Under the pieces are notes generated by a model. That model had not been told where the DNA came from. It was given only the letters and a program-made list of their open reading frames with translations, and made no database searches. The position numbers and the translations under genes are program-made. 12,414 bases of DNA from Bacilli bacterium (GTDB taxonomy: Bacteria > Bacillota_I > Bacilli_A > ML615J-28 > CAG-698), in NCBI GenBank assembly GCA_016282055.1, contig JAEEJT010000056.1, positions 1 to 12,414 on the forward strand, written 5' to 3'. How positions within the stretch are numbered: the stretch's first letter is position 1; each line of letters starts with the position of its first letter. Positions 6,841 through 12,414 of the stretch are shown here, piece by piece.

Positions 6841-8516
6841 AAATTCTCTCCATTTATATCAATAATCACTGGAATAACAATAGGTTCTTTGTTAATTAGT
6901 GATTTAATCTCATAACTTATTCCATCTCTTAATGCATTTTTAAGTTGTGTCCAATCAATTGTTGATTGTTTAAGTTCTTTTTCAATAATATCTGTTGCTA
7001 GAACTTTTATATCATCTTCAATCTCTCTTTGATTATTAACACTAATAAATCCACGACAGATCATCTTAGGTCCACTAACCAAACGATGATAATTAGAATT
7101 AATATCACAAACGATTAAAACCGCACCTTCTTGTGATAAACATTCTCTATCTTTTAACACAACTTCATTTATATCACCAACAATGCTGCCATCAACTAAA
7201 ACATCACCAACTGATATTTTATTTCTATATTGTTGTAATTCACCATCTATAAATGTAATCTCTTCACCATTTTCAAGTAAAATTATATTATTTTCATCAT
7301 AACCAGCATCTAACGCAATATTCTTTTGAATATATTGATGTCTATATTCTCCAATAATAGGGCAAATATAGATTGGTTTTAACATTTGATAAATCATCTT
7401 TAAATCTTCACTGTCGGCATGATTAGCTTTTAGTTGATCTTTACCAAGTGAATATACTTTACATCCTGTAGTATTTAACTGATCTTTAGCACGTGTAGCT
7501 ATCTTTTCAGTTCCAATTACTGGAGGAGATATAATAACAACATTATCTTCTTCATTAATAACTATTAATCTATCTTGATTTGTTATCATACGTTGTAACA
7601 TAAAATATGGTTCATGTCTGTTACCAGTAATAATAACAGCTAAATCAGGATCATTATTATCATTCTTATCATCAATAAATCTTAAATTTACTAAATTTTC
7701 ATTAGGAATCTTTAGATAATCAGTATTCATTGCAACATTAACAATCTTTTGTGTCTTTCTACCAAGAATAGCAATCTTCTTTCCATGGCTAACACATAAA
7801 TCAATAACCTTTTGAATTCTATTTAAATCATAACTAAACATCGCAAAGATAACTCTTTTAGAATTAGTAAGAATATCATTTACTGTATGATTTAAAATGA
7901 AATCACTATTAACTCTATCTACACTAGTAGTACCAATACTTTCACTAGCAAGCATCAAAACTTTATTTTTAGATAATTCACTAATTTTATTATAAGATGT
8001 TTGATAATTAACATCTTTTGTTGAAGTCAAAGTAAAATCAGGAGCATATACTATTGATCCATCAACAGTATTAATAGAAATACCAAAACTTTCTGGAACA
8101 GAATGAGTTGTATAGAAGAATGAAATACTAACATCACCAAATGTTAATACTTTATCATCATTAATGCGATATAATTTAAAATCTTTAACGTTAAGATTAG
8201 CTTCTTCTATATAATTCTCAACAATTGATATTGTAAAATGAGATCCAAAGACTGGAACTTGAAGTACCTTCAAAACCTCAACTATAGCTCCACAGTGTTC
8301 TTCATGAGCATGTGATAAGAAAACACCTTGAATTTTATCACTATTATTTACTAAATATGATATATCAGGAATAACAGTATCAATTCCATATAAATCCACA
8401 CTAGGGAATTTTAATCCACAATCAAGAATAAATATCTTATCATCAACATCAACAACATATAAATTCTTACCAGTTTCACCAAGTCCACCTAATGCACAAA
8501 ACTTAATTTTACTCAT
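6837..8516 (-). CDS. RNase J-family metallo-beta-lactamase/beta-CASP protein, divergent (J2-like)
   Basis: 559 residues, the usual length of RNase J, with N-terminal GGLGETGKN, a metallo-beta-lactamase core, a beta-CASP insert and a C-terminal domain. RNase J enzymes are 5'-3' exo/endoribonucleases of mRNA decay and rRNA maturation. Active-site positions differ from the consensus: HAHEEH (69-74) for HxHxDH, with Glu73 for Asp; PESFG after His138; APDF (Asp160) for GDF; SESIG (Glu192) for SDST; ANHA (His366) for SGHA; and PIIGE (386-390) with Ile388 where the metal-binding His of PVHGE is expected. Activity is probably reduced or structural, as in Firmicute RNase J2, which pairs with J1; a J1 elsewhere in the genome would be expected. 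First gene of the operon; AGGAG (8528-8524) lies 7 nt before ATG. Family certain, J2-type role inferred. Confidence 0.88.
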   Translation of the reverse strand: MSKIKFCALGGLGETGKNLYVVDVDDKIFILDCGLKFPSVDLYGIDTVIPDISYLVNNSDKIQGVFLSHAHEEHCGAIVEVLKVLQVPVFGSHFTISIVENYIEEANLNVKDFKLYRINDDKVLTFGDVSISFFYTTHSVPESFGISINTVDGSIVYAPDFTLTSTKDVNYQTSYNKISELSKNKVLMLASESIGTTSVDRVNSDFILNHTVNDILTNSKRVIFAMFSYDLNRIQKVIDLCVSHGKKIAILGRKTQKIVNVAMNTDYLKIPNENLVNLRFIDDKNDNNDPDLAVIITGNRHEPYFMLQRMITNQDRLIVINEEDNVVIISPPVIGTEKIATRAKDQLNTTGCKVYSLGKDQLKANHADSEDLKMIYQMLKPIYICPIIGEYRHQYIQKNIALDAGYDENNIILLENGEEITFIDGELQQYRNKISVGDVLVDGSIVGDINEVVLKDRECLSQEGAVLIVCDINSNYHRLVSGPKMICRGFISVNNQREIEDDIKVLATDIIEKELKQSTIDWTQLKNALRDGISYEIKSLINKEPIVIPVIIDINGENL

Positions 8517-8541
8517 AAATTCACTCCTATTTTAACAACAT

Positions 8542-8570
8542 ATTATAACATAATTATGCCTAAATATCAA
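8542..8570 (-). promoter_or_regulatory. Promoter of the RNase J-like/alaS/ruvX/DUF1292 operon
   Basis: On the minus strand TTGATA (8570-8565), a 17-bp spacer and TATAAT (8547-8542) form a near-consensus SigA-type promoter. Transcription would start near 8535, leaving a leader of about 20 nt with the ribosome binding site at 8528-8524. Such a short leader leaves no room for a T-box or riboswitch. Confidence 0.8.
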
Positions 8571-8596
8571 TATTTTATAATTCCTTTCATATTAAT

Positions 8597-8631
8597 AAAA
8601 AAGTCATATAAGACTATATCTTATATGACTT
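8597..8631 (-). terminator. Intrinsic terminator after the lipoprotein gene
   Basis: A perfect 13-bp stem pairs 8601-8613 with 8619-8631 around the loop CTATA. On the minus strand it runs into a T tract (8602-8597). It lies 24 bp past the lipoprotein stop codon and separates that transcript from the downstream operon's promoter. Confidence 0.9.
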
Positions 8632-8654
8632 AATATACTTAAAAATCAACCTTA

Positions 8655-9092
8655 TTAATTACTCATATATTTATCAATTAATGCATTAAATTCATTACGA
8701 TCACATACTAACCAAGAATTATAAGCAACAATTTCTTCACCATCATATTTACAATGTTTTGGCTCTTTACGAGATATAATATCATATTCACCATTTTCAA
8801 ATACAATTTTTATGCACTTTCCCCTAGGAGACGATAAACTACCTATATATTTATTAAATTTTAAATTAGTAACATCATTATAAACATTCTCTTTTAAAGA
8901 TAAGTCAACATCACAAATATCATTATAGACATTATAACCAGTATACTCTATAATTTTTATTTCACTAATTTCATTATAGCTATAATTAAACCCCAATTTA
9001 TAGACTTTTTTATTACAACCAAATAACATAAAAACAAATAACAAAACAATTAGAAATCTTATCATCAATACATTCTGAAACTTATAATTCAT
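8655..9092 (-). CDS. Small predicted lipoprotein of unknown function
   Basis: 145 residues. The N terminus is basic, then hydrophobic (MIRFLIVLLFVFMLFGC), ending in a lipobox LFGC with the lipidated Cys at 26; Phe at -2 is slightly unusual. The mature part, about 120 residues, has four further Cys (60, 93, 114, 130) that could form disulfides outside the membrane, and short alternating strand-like segments. I do not recognise a family. GGAGG (9104-9100) lies 7 nt before the ATG. A perfect terminator follows. A decayed copy of its last codons lies upstream at 9143-9190, so the gene was once duplicated in tandem. Its position next to an Rhs gene makes a membrane-anchored immunity or accessory role possible, but only by context. 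Confidence 0.72.
   Translation of the reverse strand: MNYKFQNVLMIRFLIVLLFVFMLFGCNKKVYKLGFNYSYNEISEIKIIEYTGYNVYNDICDVDLSLKENVYNDVTNLKFNKYIGSLSSPRGKCIKIVFENGEYDIISRKEPKHCKYDGEEIVAYNSWLVCDRNEFNALIDKYMSN
8669..8706. repeat. Direct repeat copy 1 (inside lipoprotein 3' end)
   Basis: 38 bases matching 9145-9182 with a single mismatch (G here, A there), same orientation, 476 bp apart. This copy encodes most of the last 19 residues of the lipoprotein. The second copy lies in the intergenic region upstream of the gene. Confidence 0.9.
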
Positions 9093-9142
9093 CTTAAATC
9101 CTCCATCTTACTATTTAATATAATTTTAGTAGTTATATTTTT

Positions 9143-9190
9143 TTATTTATCAATTAATGCATTAAATTCATTACAATCACATTTTAATCA
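9143..9190 (-). pseudogene. Remnant of a duplicated lipoprotein gene (3' end only)
   Basis: Read on the minus strand from 9190, the triplets give stop-LKCDCNEFNALIDK-stop, matching WLVCDRNEFNALIDKY of the intact lipoprotein (residues 127-142). The Trp codon has become TGA, Arg132 is Cys, and a stop follows the Lys. 37 of 38 bases are identical over 9145-9182, and similarity fades beyond about 9190. It has no start codon or reading frame of its own. The simplest history is a tandem duplication of the lipoprotein gene followed by deletion of all but the 3' end of the upstream copy; a partial duplication of only the 3' end is also possible. Confidence 0.75.
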
Positions 9191-9243
9191 AATACTTCTC
9201 TAATTAACTATTCAAATCCTATACTTAAACTATAATAGTTTTT

Positions 9244-9269
9244 ATTGTAATAAATCCTGGAATTACAAT
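9244..9269. repeat. Short inverted repeat in the intergenic region
   Basis: ATTGTAAT (9244-9251) and ATTACAAT (9262-9269) flank 10 bases. On the plus strand a T-rich stretch follows, but no plus-strand gene ends here; on the minus strand it is followed by AAAAAC, so it is not a convincing terminator for the gene at 9306. The rest of 9093-9305 holds only the lipoprotein remnant and AT-rich sequence. Confidence 0.4.
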
Positions 9270-9305
9270 CATTTTTATTTAGATAATTCTAATTAATTAA
9301 AATAA

Positions 9306-9818
9306 TTAATTATCATTTTTAATCTCATAAACTGTTTCAGGTAAAGAAAATACTTTTTCATTACTAACATTAACATTTCTTTTATTTTCTAGTGATAATA
9401 TTCTAAAACTAGAACAAAGATTTCCATGTACATCATTTATAAATTGAATTATCAAATTATTTGATGTTATTAATTCTATATCATTACATAAAGATATTTT
9501 ACAATCTGTTATTTTAGTATTTACAATTAAATCTTTTATATTCATAAGATTTTTATATAAAAGAGATAATTCAATATCTTTTTGACTTTGAAATTCTTCA
9601 TCTGTAAATTCATTATAATCGTTTTTAAGATAAATATCATTAAAACATAAAATATTCTTATTATTCATAACTACTCTGAAGTTTGTTTCACATTCGATAA
9701 CATACTTTCCTGAATCATTTAATATATAAACTTCAAATCTTGCTGGCATTATATAATAGCCTCTTTTATAAGTCATATCATATATTATCGATTTTTTTAA
9801 AAAATTCCTTATGTCCAT
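9306..9818 (-). CDS. Unrecognised small protein directly after the Rhs gene; candidate immunity protein
   Basis: 170 residues from the ATG at 9818. The frame also allows a GTG at 9830, immediately after the Rhs stop codon (174 residues), or an ATG at 9749 with AGAGG (9764-9760) 10 nt upstream (147 residues, starting MPARFEVYIL). None has a perfect ribosome binding site, so the start is uncertain. There is no signal peptide or membrane segment, so the product should be cytosolic. It is rich in Asn, Ile and Asp with alternating strand-like segments (FEVYILNDSGKYVIECETNFRVVM) and a central helix. I recognise no family. A small cytosolic gene abutting the 3' end of an Rhs gene on the same strand is the normal place for the cognate immunity gene, and that is the only basis for the proposal. 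Confidence 0.72.
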   Translation of the reverse strand: MDIRNFLKKSIIYDMTYKRGYYIMPARFEVYILNDSGKYVIECETNFRVVMNNKNILCFNDIYLKNDYNEFTDEEFQSQKDIELSLLYKNLMNIKDLIVNTKITDCKISLCNDIELITSNNLIIQFINDVHGNLCSSFRILSLENKRNVNVSNEKVFSLPETVYEIKNDN

Positions 9819-9830
9819 ATTAAATACCAC

Positions 9831-12414
9831 TTATTTATTAAATAACCATTTTATTATTTCTTCTATTTCGTGATAACTATAATTTTGTCCTGAAATATAA
9901 TCATGTAACATCCTTGCTTGATCTTTGGTTAAATGATACTTTTTGCATAAACTATCAAATTGTTTATTTTCAAATTGATTATGACCCATTCTAGGACCAA
10001 ATCCTTTAGACAACATTGTTATAGCGGCACCAGTTGCAATAACACCAACACCAGTAAGGATTTGGGCACCACTAATTGTTATAGTTGCAGTTACACCAAT
10101 ACCATAAGATAAAGCACTACCAGAACCAAAAAATCCTAAACCAGGTAGAGAAAAAGAAAATGTAGTTGTTGATAATTCTACAAGTATTGGTATAAGGCAT
10201 GCAATTGCCGCTCCAGCTATAGCTCCTACACCAGTCCCAAATAAATAACCATCTTCAAAAGAATAACCATTGTACTCAGCGACATATCCACCAATTATTG
10301 AACACACCCCAGCACCTATCAAGGCTGCACCAAAAACCGTTCCAAAACCTGTTACAACTAAAACTGTTCCAACAGCAATCTCAAATATTGAAATAGACCA
10401 AGCTAACCATTTAGGCATATTCCCATCTGGATCACTATACATTACAGGATTATTATTACAATATGCATATAAATTCATTCCAATAGATGATGTTATATCA
10501 AGATAATTTATTTCATCCATTGTTAACCATGTTCTAGTTTCAGGATCATAATATCTACTGTTACAATAATATAATCCCATCTCACTATCATAATAGTATC
10601 CTTTATATAGCATATGGTTATAACTTGCATATGTATCATTTGAAATAATCTTTTCTACTTTTCCAAATCCATCATATACATATTTACACACTATTTCTCC
10701 ATCTTCATTTATAATATAATCAATTCTACCAGTCAAATCTTTAACATAATAATATGATTTTTCTACATCATAATCTTTATATACAAATCCAATTAACTCA
10801 TCACTATCATAAATATATGTAATATTATAAGCGCCAGTTTGTATTGCTCTTCTTTGATAATAATTTTTGTAACTTTCATAAACCAATAAACCATTATCAT
10901 ATTCATAGCAATATGATGCTCTATATCCATTATTTTCATTATCATAATTACTATTTAAGATAGTTTTACTTGTTCTATATCCATCAACATTATAACTATA
11001 TAATGTAGTAATGTTATTATAAATAGCCTTACTCAATTGGTTGTAATTAAATATAGTCTCTATTTTATGCTCTAATGAATTATTAAAATCATGTTCCTTA
11101 TTTAGATTATAATTACCAGACTCAATTAATAAGTTATCACTTATTAATTCATCGTAATTATAAGTGAAATTTTGACAGTTATGAAATACATTTCTACTTT
11201 CACTTGTAACATTACCCCAAAAATCTTTAATACAATAATGGTCATTTACTGTTGATTCAATCTTAGTAATATTTCCATTAACATCATAATTATAACAATA
11301 AATAATCTCATTGTAAAGATGATATTCTTTATTAGTTTTTAATTCATCAACTGTTGGTTCATGATAATCTTTACTATATACGTAATAAGTGACTTTTTGA
11401 ACGTTATTATAAAGATAAATAGTTGAATTTTTTTCTGTGAAACGCTCTTCAAAACTTATTATCTTAGTATTATTAAAGTATGATTCAATATTTGTAATAG
11501 CATTTAATACTTTTGTACTCCTAGAAAATTTATTATCTCTACAAGTTATATCACTACTAACTCCATCAGTATAATCATAAGTTGTCTCATAATAGTTATT
11601 ATCAGCTTTAGTAATTTGTCCATTAGAATTATATTCATATTCAGCATGAACGCCTTTTCCTTTTGCACTAATCAAATTATTATTTTTATCATATTTATAA
11701 ACATAAGTTGCAGGAGTTGCATAACTTTTATGATCAATTTTCATTATTATATTATCATTTTCATCAAAGAAATATTCTAATTTTAATACATCATCGAAAT
11801 ATATTTGCATACAATTATCAATATACTTGAAACTTATTTTTTGACCATAATAATTAGTAACACTAGCATCATATTTATCCTTATTATATACATAAGAGAT
11901 AGCTTTTCTATCTTCACCACAATAGACATTCTTAATAGTATTATCAATATTATACTCAAACTCATATGAATTATCACTTGTATAACATTTAGTTACATTA
12001 CCATAAAAATCATATTCATAATTTATTTCTTCAACTATTTCATCATTATAATACTTAGTCTTCTTAGTAACATTCTTATTGTTATCATATTCATATTTAA
12101 TTTCTGTCACTTTTGTTATATGTATTCCACCATCTTTATAAGTAACAATACTAGTTAAATTATCCATTTCATCATATATGTAAGTTTTTTTAATATTATC
12201 ATTTACATATTGTGCTAATGTATTATTATCATTATACGAAACTTCATTATTATATTTGACATATGTTTGAGATATATCATCTTCATTTTTTACATCTCTA
12301 CCATCATTTATATATGTTATCTTTTTGGCTCTAGTATTTTCTATTGTATATAATATAAGGGTTTTATTAGAATCACTAAATACATAAGAATATGTAGTTA
12401 GACTATATTCATAA
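9831..12414 (-). CDS. Rhs/YD-repeat protein, probable polymorphic toxin (5'-truncated by window edge)
   Basis: The frame is open to the window edge, so the ATG at 12167 is internal (it follows YIYDE, itself a YD repeat) and the N terminus lies outside; 860 residues are visible. There are about a dozen YD-type repeats (YEYDFYGNVTK, YKYDKNNNLIS, YNYDVNGNITK, YVYDGFGKVEK) that form the Rhs shell. The core ends with GLYYCNSRYYDPETRTWLTMDE (about 10515-10580), LYAYCNNNPVMYSDPDG, and the DPDG boundary at 10422-10433. The 196-residue tail past it has a long Gly/Ala-rich hydrophobic part (about 10030-10415), then a charged helical domain of about 58 residues that starts GPRMGHNQ and ends with EIEEIIKWLF. 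By family precedent the core cages a C-terminal effector; this effector's activity is not recognisable. The export route is not visible here. Confidence 0.92.
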   Translation of the reverse strand, partial: YEYSLTTYSYVFSDSNKTLILYTIENTRAKKITYINDGRDVKNEDDISQTYVKYNNEVSYNDNNTLAQYVNDNIKKTYIYDEMDNLTSIVTYKDGGIHITKVTEIKYEYDNNKNVTKKTKYYNDEIVEEINYEYDFYGNVTKCYTSDNSYEFEYNIDNTIKNVYCGEDRKAISYVYNKDKYDASVTNYYGQKISFKYIDNCMQIYFDDVLKLEYFFDENDNIIMKIDHKSYATPATYVYKYDKNNNLISAKGKGVHAEYEYNSNGQITKADNNYYETTYDYTDGVSSDITCRDNKFSRSTKVLNAITNIESYFNNTKIISFEERFTEKNSTIYLYNNVQKVTYYVYSKDYHEPTVDELKTNKEYHLYNEIIYCYNYDVNGNITKIESTVNDHYCIKDFWGNVTSESRNVFHNCQNFTYNYDELISDNLLIESGNYNLNKEHDFNNSLEHKIETIFNYNQLSKAIYNNITTLYSYNVDGYRTSKTILNSNYDNENNGYRASYCYEYDNGLLVYESYKNYYQRRAIQTGAYNITYIYDSDELIGFVYKDYDVEKSYYYVKDLTGRIDYIINEDGEIVCKYVYDGFGKVEKIISNDTYASYNHMLYKGYYYDSEMGLYYCNSRYYDPETRTWLTMDEINYLDITSSIGMNLYAYCNNNPVMYSDPDGNMPKWLAWSISIFEIAVGTVLVVTGFGTVFGAALIGAGVCSIIGGYVAEYNGYSFEDGYLFGTGVGAIAGAAIACLIPILVELSTTTFSFSLPGLGFFGSGSALSYGIGVTATITISGAQILTGVGVIATGAAITMLSKGFGPRMGHNQFENKQFDSLCKKYHLTKDQARMLHDYISGQNYSYHEIEEIIKWLFNK

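Noticed and set aside
9290..9312. TAATTAATTA repeats as a terminator of the gene at 9306
   Set aside because: The stem is purely A/T with no following T-run and overlaps the stop codon; chance in sequence this AT-rich is likely.
10270..10506. Plus-strand open frame of 78 codons
   Set aside because: Antisense to the Rhs boundary and Gly/Ala-rich segment; the Pro/Thr-rich reading is a by-product of that composition.
9831..12167. Complete Rhs gene starting at ATG 12167
   Set aside because: No stop occurs in frame between 12168 and the window end, and YD-type sequence (YIYDE) precedes the Met, so the gene is cut by the window edge.
1..12414. Mycoplasma-type code with TGA as Trp
   Set aside because: TGA ends the tmcAL and RNase J-like frames at positions fitted to overlapping starts, and Trp is encoded by TGG in alaS and the Rhs gene.

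Overview
The window is very AT-rich and reads with the standard bacterial code: TGA ends at least two genes (the partial tmcAL and the RNase J-like gene) and Trp is TGG. Genes are packed with 1-4 bp overlaps, Shine-Dalgarno sites are clear, and the gene set is Firmicute-like (tmcAL, a two-domain Mrp, an alaS-ruvX-DUF1292 cluster, an RNase J-family protein). This points to a low-GC Bacillota, probably an uncultured gut lineage of class Bacilli (Erysipelotrichales/RF39-like). The phylum is fairly secure; the finer placement is inference.

Region 1 (1-1811, + strand): the 3' part of tmcAL (tRNA-Met ac4C34 ligase) overlaps mrp (P-loop Fe-S carrier family ATPase), and an intrinsic terminator follows. 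The Mrp has Asn at both positions of the cluster-binding CxxC motif.

Region 2 (about 1812-3294): a single minus-strand AAA ATPase/DUF4143 gene with its own promoter and terminator. It is bracketed by two near-identical palindromes (arms TGTCACAAAT/ATTTGTGACA). The upstream palindrome overlaps the ATPase promoter and also looks like the terminator of the next operon. This compact cassette is the most unusual structure in the window.

Region 3 (3355-8570, minus strand): a tightly coupled housekeeping operon read as promoter, RNase J-like gene, alaS, ruvX, DUF1292 gene. It combines RNA-maturation functions with alanyl-tRNA synthetase. The RNase J homologue has several altered active-site residues (J2-like). 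The DUF1292 protein carries an extreme Cys/His tail.

Region 4 (8597-12414, minus strand): an Rhs/YD-repeat gene that runs off the right edge, a small unrecognised gene directly after it (candidate immunity gene), and a small lipoprotein gene. Between the last two lies a decayed fragment matching the 3' end of the lipoprotein gene. The layout fits a polymorphic-toxin locus in which small downstream genes are gained and lost. No tRNA, rRNA, CRISPR array or recognisable transposase was found, and no gap without a gene exceeds about 215 bp.
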